Assembly: GCA_944383265.1 (NCBI GenBank)
Contig: CALWOX010000002.1
Location: 62,001-126,000, forward strand
Direction: 5' to 3'
Length of the DNA: 64,000 nucleotides
DNA from: an uncultured Lachnospiraceae bacterium
GTDB lineage: Bacteria; Bacillota; Clostridia; Lachnospirales; Lachnospiraceae
Under the pieces are notes generated by a model, which saw only the letters and a list, made by a program, of their open reading frames with translations, had not been told where the DNA came from and made no database searches. Positions 33,232-41,861 of the stretch are shown piece by piece (the first letter of the stretch is position 1; the number at the start of each line of letters is the position of its first letter). The position numbers and the translations under genes are program-made.

Positions 33232-33550
33232 CAGTATCTATGCATATGGGGCAATTATCATATGTGCTGTAATTACAATAATAATAAGGGCGCTGCCTTT
33301 TCTCGTCTTCGGAAAAAAGGAGCTCCCTCCTGTAGTGGATTATCTTGGTAAGGTCCTTCCCGGAGCAATAATGATAATCCTCGTAATATATTGTTTAAAG
33401 GGCGTGAGCTTTACGTCCGCTCCATATGGAGCCCCTGAATTGATATGTGTGCTTATTTGTGTCTTACTTCAAATAAAGCTTAAAAACAGCATACCTTCCA
33501 TAGCCATAAGCACAGCTCTTTACATGATCCTGATAAGGACTGTATTTTAA
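33224..33550 (+). CDS. azlD: Branched-chain amino acid exporter subunit AzlD
   Basis: This is the small partner of AzlC: 108 residues, three to four hydrophobic helices, with RALPFLVFGKKELPPVVDYL and LGKVLPGAIMIILVIY, typical of AzlD. It begins within the last codons of azlC with GAGGAGAG upstream, so the subunits are made together. The gene ends 17 bases before the stop of a converging minus-strand gene and no strong terminator is visible between them. Confidence 0.87.
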   Translation: MNSSIYAYGAIIICAVITIIIRALPFLVFGKKELPPVVDYLGKVLPGAIMIILVIYCLKGVSFTSAPYGAPELICVLICVLLQIKLKNSIPSIAISTALYMILIRTVF

Positions 33551-33567
33551 CTGTATATTATACAGAA

Positions 33568-33825
33568 TTATTTTCTTTTTGTTGTACGCTCTATAAATAT
33601 CCGTATTCCGTACAGGGCGCAGGGGACAACTATGAGAAGAAAAAGAAGAGCCATAGTGACTCCAGGGTCTCCTCCGAAAAAGGTATTTATGATAAGTGCC
33701 ACTATGATGATACCTATCAATAAAAGCGCCATGGCGGCAAGCAGCCTCTGTTTTTTAGTGTAGCTGCTTGCCGCCTTTTTATTATCCTTACTGTTATTTT
33801 CATTGTTTGCCATATCAGATGACAT
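33568..33825 (-). CDS. Small two-helix membrane protein
   Basis: This 85-residue protein has a hydrophilic Asn/Lys-rich N-terminus (about 1-27), two membrane helices (about 28-48 and 55-75) with a short GGDPG turn, and a basic tail (ERTTKRK). TAAGGAG stands about 8 bases before the ATG. It follows the ABC-F gene by 11 bases and must be co-transcribed. It is not recognised; small membrane partners of this sort are common and often unannotated. Confidence 0.65.
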   Translation of the reverse strand: MSSDMANNENNSKDNKKAASSYTKKQRLLAAMALLLIGIIIVALIINTFFGGDPGVTMALLFLLIVVPCALYGIRIFIERTTKRK

Positions 33826-33836
33826 TTTAAAACTCC

Positions 33837-35840
33837 TTAAAACTCCTCATTTTCCGCTTCATCAAGCCTTACGGATATATCCTCCCAACTCTGATAAAGC
33901 TCCTCAAGTCTTTCCTTAAGCTTATCCTTTTCAACAGTCAGCTCGTTCAGCTTTGCCGAATTTGTGGCAACCTCAGGATGGGACATTATATCATCTATCT
34001 CAAAATCTCTTTGCTCAAGAGAAGCTATCTCCTTTTCACAGGCCTTCAATTCATTTTTAAGCTTTCCGAGCTTTGCCTTTCTTTCCTTTTGCTGCTGCCA
34101 GTCAAGCTTTGAACGGTTTTCCTCTCTGTTTATGTACTCTTTCACGGCCATGACAGCTTCATCGGTCTTTTTCGCAGGTCTTGTCTCCTCACCGCTTACG
34201 GCTTTATCGCTGTCAAAGAAGGGATCGGACTTTTTCTCAAGATAGTAATCATAATTTCCGAGATAATTCACGAACCTCCTCTCGCTGAGTTCAAGGATAC
34301 GTGTGGCGGTCCTGTTTATAAAATATCTGTCATGAGAAACATATATTACAGTTCCCTCGTAGTTCCTTATGGCCTCCTCAAGGATTTCCTTTGAGGTGAT
34401 GTCAAGGTGGTTGGTAGGCTCGTCAAGCAGCAGGAGATTGGATCTGCTCAGCATAAGCTTTGCAAGAGAAAGCCTGCCCTTTTCACCTCCTGAGAGATCC
34501 TTTACCTGCTTAAAAACATCGTCGCCGGTAAAAAGAAAGGCCGCCAGAAGGCTTCGAATCTCTGTGTTTGTCATGTGGGGATATTCATCAGATATCTCCA
34601 TAAATACTGTGTTTTCAGGGTCAAGCACATGGTGTTCCTGATCATAGTAGCCCTTTTCAACCTTAGAGCCGAATTTTACGGTTCCGGTATCGGGCTCAAG
34701 TATGCCGTCGATGATCTTAAGAAGAGTGGTCTTTCCTGTTCCGTTTTGTCCGATGATAGCCACCTTCTCGCCACGCTTTATATCAAGGCTTACCGACTGA
34801 AAAAGAACAGTACTGTCATAGGCCTTGCTGAGGCCCTGAGCCGAGAGAACGTCATTTCCGGATACAACAGAGGGAGTAAATCGGAGCTTCATAGCATCAT
34901 CGATGTCAAGAGGCTTCTCCACACGTTCGATCTTATTAAGCATCTTTTCTCTTGATTCGGCTCTCTTAATGGATTTCTCTCTGTTAAAGGATCGGAGCTT
35001 TTCTATTACCTCCTGCTGATGCTTTATCTCAGCCTGATTGTTGAGGTATGCCTTTATCATGTCCTTTCTTAAGGCCGCCTTCTTTTCCGAGAAATCGGTG
35101 TAATTACCTATATATGTGCGCGATCTCGCATTCTCTATGTCTATTACCTTGCCTACTATGCGGTCAAGGAAATAACGGTCATGAGAAACGATAATAACAG
35201 CTCCTTTATAATTCTTGAGAAAGCCCTCAAGCCAGGAGACAGAAGATATATCAAGATGGTTTGTGGGCTCATCCAAAAGAAGGATGTCAGGCTTTGACAA
35301 AAGGAGTCTTGAAAGGGCAAGCCTTGTTTTCTGGCCTCCCGAGAGTGTGGATACCTGCTTCGAAAAGTCGCTCTCATCAAATCCCAGTCCCTTAAGTACG
35401 CCTGTGATGTTGGATTCGATGGCATAGCCACCCTCCTCCTTGAATTCAAAGCTTAACCTTTCATATTCGGAAAGGACAGGAGAGAGGTCTTCATCTCTAT
35501 CTGAGGCGGAGAGCTCGGCTATCCTTTCCTCCAGCTCTCTAAGCCTTTTTTCTTTATTAATAAGCTCGGATTTGGTTGAGAGTACCTCCTCATATATAGT
35601 CTTTTCGGAATTTTCCGAGGGATTCTGCTCAAGGTATGAGAGCTTTTTGTCACGGCTTATGCTTACAGTACCGGAGTCCGGCTCCTCCACACCTGCGATT
35701 ATCTTCAGAAGAGTGGATTTTCCCGCTCCGTTTATACCTGTAACAGCACATTTTTCGTGCTCCTCTATGTGAAAGGAAACATCCCTTAATACTTCTTTTT
35801 TGTCGTAGGTTTTTGAAATATTACTTACACTTAAAATCAC
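33837..35840 (-). CDS. ABC-F family ATPase (ribosome-associated)
   Basis: This 667-residue soluble protein has two ABC cassettes and no membrane part. Cassette 1 has Walker A GINGAGKST near 37 and LSGGQKTRLALSR. Cassette 2 has GQNGTGKTT and LSGGEKGRLSLAK, each followed by LLLLDEPTNHLD. Between them lies the P-site tRNA-interaction motif region (about 245-300, coiled), and the C-terminus has a charged coiled coil (about 580-665) as in YdiF/Uup-type proteins. ABC-F proteins act on the ribosome in stalling relief or antibiotic resistance; which applies here cannot be told. The start is GTG at 35840 with GGAGG 9 bases upstream. Confidence 0.88.
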   Translation of the reverse strand: MILSVSNISKTYDKKEVLRDVSFHIEEHEKCAVTGINGAGKSTLLKIIAGVEEPDSGTVSISRDKKLSYLEQNPSENSEKTIYEEVLSTKSELINKEKRLRELEERIAELSASDRDEDLSPVLSEYERLSFEFKEEGGYAIESNITGVLKGLGFDESDFSKQVSTLSGGQKTRLALSRLLLSKPDILLLDEPTNHLDISSVSWLEGFLKNYKGAVIIVSHDRYFLDRIVGKVIDIENARSRTYIGNYTDFSEKKAALRKDMIKAYLNNQAEIKHQQEVIEKLRSFNREKSIKRAESREKMLNKIERVEKPLDIDDAMKLRFTPSVVSGNDVLSAQGLSKAYDSTVLFQSVSLDIKRGEKVAIIGQNGTGKTTLLKIIDGILEPDTGTVKFGSKVEKGYYDQEHHVLDPENTVFMEISDEYPHMTNTEIRSLLAAFLFTGDDVFKQVKDLSGGEKGRLSLAKLMLSRSNLLLLDEPTNHLDITSKEILEEAIRNYEGTVIYVSHDRYFINRTATRILELSERRFVNYLGNYDYYLEKKSDPFFDSDKAVSGEETRPAKKTDEAVMAVKEYINREENRSKLDWQQQKERKAKLGKLKNELKACEKEIASLEQRDFEIDDIMSHPEVATNSAKLNELTVEKDKLKERLEELYQSWEDISVRLDEAENEEF

Positions 35841-35863
35841 GATATTATTCCTCCAAGCAATTA

Positions 35864-35892
35864 AGTATAATATAAAGAAGGCTTTTTTTCAA
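35864..35892 (-). promoter_or_regulatory. Promoter of the ABC-F gene
   Basis: Minus strand: TTGAAA (35892-35887), 17-base spacer, TATACT (35869-35864), 24 bases upstream of the GTG start. Confidence 0.7.
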
Positions 35893-35923
35893 TTATATAG
35901 AGGCAAAATAGGCCCTTTCCGGA

Positions 35924-35952
35924 TTGACTTATATTTGACATGCGAATATAAT
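35924..35952 (+). promoter_or_regulatory. Distal promoter of rex
   Basis: TTGACT (35924-35929), 17-base spacer, TATAAT (35947-35952). Confidence 0.65.
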
Positions 35953-35972
35953 TAATCTGTCTTTATTTAAAT

Positions 35973-36001
35973 TTTACATAAGATTTGCGTTTGCCTATAA
36001 T
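35973..36001 (+). promoter_or_regulatory. Proximal promoter of rex
   Basis: TTTACA (35973-35978), 17-base spacer, TATAAT (35996-36001). Both rex promoters have ideal spacing, so rex-acpS-alr may be driven from tandem starts. Confidence 0.65.
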
Positions 36002-36053
36002 GTATGTTTAAATCAAGGACACAACAGAGAAAGTAGAGTAGGGGAAGTGTTAA

Positions 36054-36707
36054 ATGGAACAGAAAACTATCTCACAGGCAATTATAAAAAGGCTTCCCAG
36101 ATATTACAGGTATTTGGGCGAGCTTAGGGCGCAGGGGATCGAGAGGATATCCTCCAACGATTTCTCGAAGCTCATGGGGGTCACTGCCTCACAGATAAGA
36201 CAGGATCTCAACAATTTCGGAGGTTTCGGACAGCAGGGCTACGGCTATAATGTAAAGAATCTCTATACAGAGATCGGAAAGATACTGGGAATAGACAAGG
36301 TACACAATATCATCGTCATAGGAGCGGGAAATTTCGGCTCAGCCTTGGCCGGCTATTCTGATTTTGAGAGGAGAGGCTTCAGGATAAAGGCTCTTTTCGA
36401 CAGAGATAAAAACAAGGTCGGAAAAGAGATAAACGGTATAAAGGTCTACCCGATGGAGGAGCTTCGTCAGTTTATAAAGGATAATAATATCGAGATAGTG
36501 ACGCTTACTATACCAAAGACAGCGGCTATAGAGGTTGCAAAGAGTATTGCCGATACAGGCATAAAGGGTATATGGAATTTTGCACACACCGATCTTGCGC
36601 TTCCTGACAGCATTGCAGTCGAGAACGTGCATTTGTCCGAGAGCCTCATGAGGCTTTCATATAATATCGTGAACCCTGACAAGCGCGGAAAGAGATACGG
36701 CATCTGA
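36054..36707 (+). CDS. rex: Redox-sensing repressor Rex
   Basis: Rex represses fermentation genes and responds to the NADH/NAD+ ratio. The 217-residue protein has an N-terminal winged helix (about 1-80, with FSKLMGVTASQIRQDLNNFG) and a Rossmann domain (VIGAGNFGSALAGY, about 88-101). A C-terminal domain-swapped helix ends in LMRLSYNIVNPDKRGKRYGI. Length and motifs are standard. Its stop codon overlaps the start of acpS (TGATG), so they are coupled. Two good promoters precede it; a Rex operator was not found in the same interval. Confidence 0.94.
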   Translation: MEQKTISQAIIKRLPRYYRYLGELRAQGIERISSNDFSKLMGVTASQIRQDLNNFGGFGQQGYGYNVKNLYTEIGKILGIDKVHNIIVIGAGNFGSALAGYSDFERRGFRIKALFDRDKNKVGKEINGIKVYPMEELRQFIKDNNIEIVTLTIPKTAAIEVAKSIADTGIKGIWNFAHTDLALPDSIAVENVHLSESLMRLSYNIVNPDKRGKRYGI

Positions 36708-37072
36708 TGATCTACGGTATAGGAACCGACCTTGTGGAGATCGGCAGAATAAAAAAGGCATGCGAGAGGGAGACCTTTTTAAGAAGGACCTTTTCGGACG
36801 AGGAACGCCGGCAGGCTTTAGGAAGCTTTTCCAAACTTGCCGGTGATTTTGCGGTTAAAGAGGCGGTGGCAAAGGCCATGGGCACAGGCATAATTTTTTC
36901 TCCAACGGAGATAGAATGCCTGAGAGAAAACAGCGGCAGGCCTTATGTCAGGATATCGGGAGAGGCAAAGAGGCTCATGGAGGAAAAATGCGGAGACTGC
37001 AGGATACATGTAAGCATCAGCAATACCTCAGCGCTTGTAAGTGCCATGGCTCTTCTGGAGAGCCTGAACTGA
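36707..37072 (+). CDS. acpS: Holo-[acyl-carrier-protein] synthase
   Basis: AcpS transfers 4'-phosphopantetheine from CoA to the acyl carrier protein. The 121-residue protein has the family motifs GIGTDLVEIGRI (Asp8 metal ligand) and AGDFAVKEAVAKAMG with the conserved Glu, and ends in HVSISNTSALVSAMAL where many AcpS have SISHT. Length is usual for AcpS. It sits between rex and alr, an arrangement common in Firmicutes (acpS-alr). Confidence 0.9.
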   Translation: MIYGIGTDLVEIGRIKKACERETFLRRTFSDEERRQALGSFSKLAGDFAVKEAVAKAMGTGIIFSPTEIECLRENSGRPYVRISGEAKRLMEEKCGDCRIHVSISNTSALVSAMALLESLN

Positions 37073-37148
37073 GAAATGACTATATATAAACCGTATATGC
37101 ATGCATAACCGGCATATATTTTCCATATACAGACAGCAGGAGAAAATA

Positions 37149-38420
37149 ATGAACAGATTTACAGTCAGAGCCTTGGAAAATTTGAAGCTTAACAGCTATA
37201 TAAAGGGATATCTGGATAAATATAAATTTAAGAGGACTCATGCGGAGATAAATCTTGACGCCATAAGGGCAAATCTTATGGAAATGAAAGAAATGATACC
37301 GAATGAGGTCTCTCTGTGCGCGGTGGTCAAGGCTGACGGATACGGACATGGAGCAGTGCCTGTAGCCAAGGCCGCGGAGGAATTTGTCTCAATGTATGCC
37401 GTTGCCACTGCCGAAGAGGCGATACAGCTTGCGTGCCACAATGTCAAAAAGCCTGTCATAATACTTGGACCCGCTCATGAACTGTATAACGAGGAAATAA
37501 TAAAAAATAATATACGCTCCGTCATATTTACACCTGATGAGGCGATGAAGCTTTCAAAGGATGCGGTGAGGCTCGGTAAAAAGGCTATCGTGCATGTTGC
37601 CGTGGATACAGGAATGCACAGGATAGGACTTGAGCCGAGTGAGCACGGCCTTTATGAGCTGAAAGAGATGATGGCGTATGAGGGAATAGAGGTAGAGGGT
37701 ATATTTACTCACTTTTCCAAGGCTGACGAGAGGGAAAAGTCATTCACAAATATGCAGTCTGAGAGGTTTGAAAGCTTTATCAGACTTTTGGAAAGAGAAA
37801 AAATATCCGTTCCCATAAAGCATGTTGCCAATTCCGCAGCTATAATAGACAGGATAAGTCCGGAGTTTGATATGATGAGAGCGGGGATAGCCATGTACGG
37901 AGTTTACCCGTCGGATGAGGTTCAAAAATCCAATTTAAGCCTTATTCCCGCATTATCACTCAGGTCATCAGTTACATACATAAAGCGCCTTAAAAAGGGA
38001 GAGAGTATAAGCTACGGTGGTATATATACAGCGGATAAGGACATACTTGTAGCCACTGTAAACGTGGGATATGCCGACGGATATCCGAGAGGCCTCAGCA
38101 ATCAGGGAGACGTACTTATACACGGAAAGAGATGTCTGATCCTGGGAAGGATATGTATGGATCAGATGATGGTGGATATAAGTGAGGTGCCCGACGTGGA
38201 GTATTTCGACCCTGTAACTCTCATAGGAGCCGACGGTGATGAATACATAAGCATAGATGAGGTTGCCGAGCGTTCGGGAGGCTTCAACTACGAGCTTATG
38301 TGCCTGATCACAAAGAGGGTGCCCAGAATATATATAGAAAACGGCAGACCTGTAGGAAAGAAGGATTGGAATGAGGATATCTATGAGGATTTCGATGCTT
38401 ACGCAGATTCCGAGTTCTGA
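37149..38420 (+). CDS. alr: Alanine racemase
   Basis: Alanine racemase is a PLP enzyme that makes D-alanine for peptidoglycan. The 423-residue protein has the PLP lysine in CAVVKADGYGHG (Lys61), a TIM barrel with HVAVDTGMHRIGLE and HVANSAAI, and a C-terminal beta domain with the catalytic tyrosine in SISYGGIYTA, then GRICMDQMMVDIS. The start at 37149 fits CAGGAG upstream; an ORF extension to 37101 does not. A roughly 28-residue N-terminal extension and an acidic tail make it longer than typical Alr. Confidence 0.93.
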   Translation: MNRFTVRALENLKLNSYIKGYLDKYKFKRTHAEINLDAIRANLMEMKEMIPNEVSLCAVVKADGYGHGAVPVAKAAEEFVSMYAVATAEEAIQLACHNVKKPVIILGPAHELYNEEIIKNNIRSVIFTPDEAMKLSKDAVRLGKKAIVHVAVDTGMHRIGLEPSEHGLYELKEMMAYEGIEVEGIFTHFSKADEREKSFTNMQSERFESFIRLLEREKISVPIKHVANSAAIIDRISPEFDMMRAGIAMYGVYPSDEVQKSNLSLIPALSLRSSVTYIKRLKKGESISYGGIYTADKDILVATVNVGYADGYPRGLSNQGDVLIHGKRCLILGRICMDQMMVDISEVPDVEYFDPVTLIGADGDEYISIDEVAERSGGFNYELMCLITKRVPRIYIENGRPVGKKDWNEDIYEDFDAYADSEF

Positions 38421-38436
38421 TGCGGTCAAGGAGGTA

Positions 38437-38465
38437 TTGCAAGTTTTCAATATTGGTGATAGAAT
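38437..38465 (+). promoter_or_regulatory. Promoter candidate of yebC
   Basis: TTGCAA (38437-38442), 17-base spacer, TAGAAT (38460-38465) in the 145-base gap after alr. A leader of about 95 bases would follow, AT-rich, with no clear structure. Confidence 0.45.
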
Positions 38466-38565
38466 TAATCGGATTATCTCTTGTATAAAGATGAAAATTC
38501 AAATATACGGAATGAATTGAGAACTAATCAAAGGTAATATCTATTAAAAAAGAGGAGAAAGTGAT

Positions 38566-39297
38566 ATGTCAGGACATTCAAAATTTGCAAATATCAGAGC
38601 GAAGAAAGAAAAAAATGACGCCGCTAAGGGAAAGATTTACACAGTTATCGGAAGAGAGATAGCCATAGCGGTAAAGGAAGGCGGTCCTGACCCGAATAAC
38701 AACTTTAAGCTTAAATTTGTTATACAGAAGGCAAAGGCCGCAAACATGCCCAACGATACCATAGAGAGAGGTATCAAGAAGGCGGCAGGCGGAAACGAGG
38801 GAGTTGACTATCAGAAGCTTACATACGAGGGATACGGTCCCAACGGAGTGGCTATAATAGTAAATACCCTTACAGACAACAAAAACAGAACAGCGGCAAA
38901 TGTAAAGTCCGCATTTACAAAGGGTCACGGCTCTATAGGAACTCCCGGTTCCGTATCCTTTATGTTTGATGAGAAGGGACAGATCATAATTGACAAGGAG
39001 GAGTGCGAAAAGACTGCTGATGAGCTCATGGAGCTTGCTCTCGAGGCAGGGGCCGAGGATTTCAAGGAAGAGGAGGACAGCTTTGAGATAATTACTGCTC
39101 CCGAGGATTTTGATTCGGTGAGAAATGCTCTTTCTGATGCGCAGATCCCTATGGTAGAGGCTGAGATATCCATGATCCCTCAGAATTATGTGTCGGTTAC
39201 AGATCCCGAGGCGGTAAAGGGACTCAGAAGAACACTTGATCTTCTTGACGAGGACGATGATGTTCAGAATTACTATACAAACTGGGAAGAGGAATAA
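38566..39297 (+). CDS. yebC: YebC/PmpR family translation-associated protein
   Basis: This 243-residue YebC-family protein begins MSGHSKFANIRAKKEKNDAA, with KGKIYTVIGREIAIAVKEGG, ENDAALNA-like region NDTIERGIKKAAGG, and the TNRTA-like NKNRTAANVKSAFTKGHGS. The family acts in easing ribosome stalls or as DNA-binding regulator, depending on subgroup. GAGGAGAAAG precedes the ATG. Its 3' end has an imperfect direct copy immediately downstream. Confidence 0.93.
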   Translation: MSGHSKFANIRAKKEKNDAAKGKIYTVIGREIAIAVKEGGPDPNNNFKLKFVIQKAKAANMPNDTIERGIKKAAGGNEGVDYQKLTYEGYGPNGVAIIVNTLTDNKNRTAANVKSAFTKGHGSIGTPGSVSFMFDEKGQIIIDKEECEKTADELMELALEAGAEDFKEEEDSFEIITAPEDFDSVRNALSDAQIPMVEAEISMIPQNYVSVTDPEAVKGLRRTLDLLDEDDDVQNYYTNWEEE

Positions 39298-39338
39298 AAG
39301 CACTGAAATTACTATACTAACCGGGAATAGAAATAAAA
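39268..39338 (+). repeat. Imperfect tandem copy of the yebC 3' end
   Basis: Bases 39268-39299 (last codons and stop of yebC) and 39307-39338 are 28 of 32 identical with a period of 39 bases. Both read AATTACTATAC(A/T)AAC(T/C)GGGAA. The second copy is non-coding. Confidence 0.75.
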
Positions 39339-39354
39339 TAATATCAAAACATAC

Positions 39355-39382
39355 GGCGGCGGATATTTATCTGCCGCCTTTT
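39355..39382 (+). terminator. Terminator of yebC
   Basis: GGCGGC (39355-39360) pairs with GCCGCC (39373-39378), with inner GATA-TT-TATC pairing, then TTTT. Confidence 0.75.
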
Positions 39383-39406
39383 CAGAAGAAATACAGGAGA
39401 CTGAAT

Positions 39407-40510
39407 ATGGAGATAGTAATAATAGGCGCAGGAAATGCGGGAAAGGCAACAGCCGCGTACCTTCTTTCAATGAGACAACCTTCATTTAACGATAAGACTG
39501 ATGACATGCATGACTCGTCATATAAGGTCAGACTTATAGCAGGAGACGCAAAAAAGGCCGCTGAAACAGAAAAAAACGGACTTACGGCATCGGGAAGGAT
39601 AACAGGAAACTTCAGGCCTATGATAGAGTATTCTCCATATGGCACAGGAGATATCAGAGCTTCAAAGGCTGATGTTATTATTGTTCAGACTGTGGCGGGA
39701 GCGCACAGAGACGTTGCCGAGAGGCTTAAGGGGCACCTTGGGAAAAATCAGCTGATAATAATATTTAACGGCAACTGGGGTGCGGCTGAGTTTGAGTCTG
39801 TGCTGGGAGCGGAGGCCCGCGAAAAAAATACTCTCATCTGCGAGACTGCAGCGCAGCTTTTCCTTTGCTCATCACCTGATATTAATTCGGTAAATATTAC
39901 AGGTATAAAGGAATCTGTGGGCTTTGCCGTATCCGATATGAAAAGGATGAGGGAAGCATATGAGAGAGCTGTCCGGCTTTTTCCGGGACTTAAGACTGCG
40001 GAAAATATAATTGACACCTCCGCCAACAGCTCAAATCCTGTTATACACGGGCCCATAGCCGCATTTAATATTACAAGGCTTGAAAACGGGGAGGATTATA
40101 CTCTCTTTGGCACAGCTCTTCCCGGAAAGCTTATAAGATACATAGAGAAAGCTGACCTTGAAAGGTGCGCGGTCATAGAAGCCTTGGGTACCAAGGCGAC
40201 AGGCGTCCTTGATATACTTAACAGCTTTTGGCCGGTAAAGAGAGAAAGCCTCAGAGATGCTCTCAAGGAAAATGAAGCATACAGAGATATTAAGGGGCCC
40301 AAAACACTTCTTCACAGGTATATAGAGGAGGATATTCCATACGGACTTGTCCCCTTGTCGGTTCTCGGAAAAAAGCTTGGCGTTCCCACGCCCTATACGG
40401 ATTCTGTGATAACAGGTCTTTCTCTTTACCTTGGCAGGGATTTTATGAAAGAGGGCCCATCTGAGGAAGCCCTTATCTCTAATATGCGGCCAATAATAAG
40501 AAATAAATAA
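39407..40510 (+). CDS. NAD(P)-dependent opine/octopine dehydrogenase-like protein
   Basis: This 367-residue cytosolic oxidoreductase of the octopine/nopaline dehydrogenase group has an N-terminal Rossmann fold with IIGAGNAGKATAAYL (4-18) and FNGNWGAAEFESVL, and a C-terminal helical domain with NSSNPVIHGPIAAFNITRLE, which carries the catalytic histidine (VIHGP), and TPYTDSVITGLSLYLGRDF. These enzymes reductively join an amino acid with an alpha-keto acid. The start is ATG 39407, with CAGGAG just upstream. No metallophore (staphylopine-type) biosynthesis genes are adjacent. Substrates are unknown. Confidence 0.75.
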   Translation: MEIVIIGAGNAGKATAAYLLSMRQPSFNDKTDDMHDSSYKVRLIAGDAKKAAETEKNGLTASGRITGNFRPMIEYSPYGTGDIRASKADVIIVQTVAGAHRDVAERLKGHLGKNQLIIIFNGNWGAAEFESVLGAEAREKNTLICETAAQLFLCSSPDINSVNITGIKESVGFAVSDMKRMREAYERAVRLFPGLKTAENIIDTSANSSNPVIHGPIAAFNITRLENGEDYTLFGTALPGKLIRYIEKADLERCAVIEALGTKATGVLDILNSFWPVKRESLRDALKENEAYRDIKGPKTLLHRYIEEDIPYGLVPLSVLGKKLGVPTPYTDSVITGLSLYLGRDFMKEGPSEEALISNMRPIIRNK

Positions 40511-40628
40511 AAAAAATTTTCTCTCGGAAATTTGAAGCCAAGTGTTAATTTTTGGATATGAAGCGCAAAAACACATAATTATAAAAAGTCGTATTTAAAA
40601 GAGCATGGTTTTAAATAATATTAAATTT

Positions 40629-40658
40629 ATGTAAAATTTTGTAAAAATTATGTTAAAT
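40629..40658 (-). promoter_or_regulatory. PhoP/PhoB-like box upstream of pstS
   Basis: Read on the minus strand, TTAACA, TTTACA and TTTACA occur at about 11- and 10-base intervals (the + strand shows TGTAAAA, TGTAAAA, TGTTAAA starting at 40630, 40640 and 40651). TT(A/T/C)ACA repeats at helical spacing are the known PhoP recognition pattern in Firmicutes. It lies about 30 bases upstream of the -35 of pstS. Confidence 0.6.
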
Positions 40659-40687
40659 ATCAGCTTAAAAAGAGCTTTTTCCTAATC

Positions 40688-40716
40688 TTTACTTTATTTT
40701 TTCTTTACTCTATAAT
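40688..40716 (+). promoter_or_regulatory. Promoter of the pst operon
   Basis: TTTACT (40688-40693), 17-base spacer, TATAAT (40711-40716). A small hairpin GGCAG...CTGCC (40736-40755) lies between it and the ribosome binding site of pstS. The rest of the 260-base gap after 40510 is AT-rich and shows no gene. Confidence 0.65.
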
Positions 40717-40770
40717 GAGTCGGAAAAATAAAAAAGGCAGTAATATAAGGCTGCCGAATGGAGGATGATT

Positions 40771-41763
40771 ATGAGGAAAAAGTTTTTAGGAATTATGCTC
40801 TGTGCATCACTTGCTATGGGGCTTCTTTCGGGATGCTCAAGCCCTCAGCAGAGCGAAACGGAGGCTGCAGAGACCACAGCCGCAGAAGCTGAAGCGGAGT
40901 CTGAGACTTCCGAAGCGGAAGAGACAGAGGCGGAGAGCGATGAATTTCAGTCATCGATAATGTTCTGCGGTTCAACATCTCTTTATCCTATTATTTCATC
41001 ACTTGCATCTTCTTTCACGGAGGAGTATGTAACATGGAATAATGTAAATCCTGACTTTCCCGGGGAAAATATTTCTGTATATGTTGCTCCCGGAGGATCA
41101 GGTGTAGGAGTCAGCGCCGCAATAGATAAGACCGCTGATTTCGGAATGGTAGCTCGTGCTATGAAGGATTCGGAGGTAGAGGCTCTCGGAGCTGATTACT
41201 CGGAGTATATCGTTGCAAGAGATGCCCTTACTGTATCTGTGAATGCCGAGAATCCCATCTGTGCTATTATGGATGACATGCCTACAGAGACGATAAGACA
41301 GATATTTGCAGGAGAGATCACTACATGGAACGAAGTTGACCCTTCTCTTCCCGAGGAGACCATAAACATCTACATAAGAGACCTTTCAGGCGGAGCTTAT
41401 GAGGTATTCCAGACAGCTGTTATGGGAGACAGCGAGGTTGCCGCTTCAGCAACACAGTCGGCTTCAATGACAGAGCTTGCCACAAACATTGCAAACGATC
41501 CTTGGGGAATAGGCTATGCGGGCTTTGGTGCATACAATGCCGCAAATGCTGACGGACAGGTGCTCTATGCATTTAAGGTTGACGGGGTTGAGGCTACCGA
41601 GGAAAATATCCTTTCAGGAGAGTACACCATACAGAGACCTGTAATGTTTGTTACAGGCGATCCTGTGTCAGAGTCGGAGCAGGCATTTATAGACTATGTT
41701 TTCTCAGAGACAGGATATGAGGTGGTTGAGGCGAACGGATATATCCCCGCTTTCACTATCTAA
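40771..41763 (+). CDS. pstS: Phosphate-binding lipoprotein PstS
   Basis: PstS captures inorganic phosphate outside the cell for the Pst ABC importer. The 330-residue protein has a lipoprotein signal (LLSGCSS, Cys about 22), a Glu/Ala/Thr-rich linker (about 28-60), and the binding domain. The phosphate-contacting segments are FCGSTSLYPIISSL, VAPGGSGVGVSAA and RDLSGGAYEVF. The start is ATG 40771, with GGAGG 6 bases upstream; ATG 40765 overlaps that site. Control by a Pho box is inferred from the upstream repeats. Confidence 0.9.
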   Translation: MRKKFLGIMLCASLAMGLLSGCSSPQQSETEAAETTAAEAEAESETSEAEETEAESDEFQSSIMFCGSTSLYPIISSLASSFTEEYVTWNNVNPDFPGENISVYVAPGGSGVGVSAAIDKTADFGMVARAMKDSEVEALGADYSEYIVARDALTVSVNAENPICAIMDDMPTETIRQIFAGEITTWNEVDPSLPEETINIYIRDLSGGAYEVFQTAVMGDSEVAASATQSASMTELATNIANDPWGIGYAGFGAYNAANADGQVLYAFKVDGVEATEENILSGEYTIQRPVMFVTGDPVSESEQAFIDYVFSETGYEVVEANGYIPAFTI

Positions 41764-41785
41764 AAGTATTTCAAGATAAAGATAT

Positions 41786-41846
41786 CCGATAACATTTCCG
41801 GGACTGCTGTTCATATGCGTGTGCGGCAGTCCCTTAGAGTTATCGG
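41786..41846 (+). terminator. Nested hairpin between pstS and pstC
   Basis: An outer stem CCGATAAC (41786-41793) with GTTATCGG (41839-41846) encloses a strong inner stem GGGACTGC (41800-41807) with GCAGTCCC (41826-41833). There is no T tract, so it more likely stabilises or processes the pstS mRNA than terminates it. Confidence 0.6.
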
Positions 41847-41861
41847 GCTTAAGGAGGGGCA

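Noticed and set aside
35930-36050. Rex operator controlling rex itself
   Set aside because: No TTGTGAAA-type inverted repeat could be found in the rex upstream region.
38578-39303. Long antisense reading frame of 241 codons opposite yebC
   Set aside because: It mirrors the codon bias of yebC, has no ribosome site or recognisable domain, and yebC is a certain gene. The same applies to the 205-codon frame opposite thrS (10686-11303) and the 227-codon frame opposite pstC (41945-42628).
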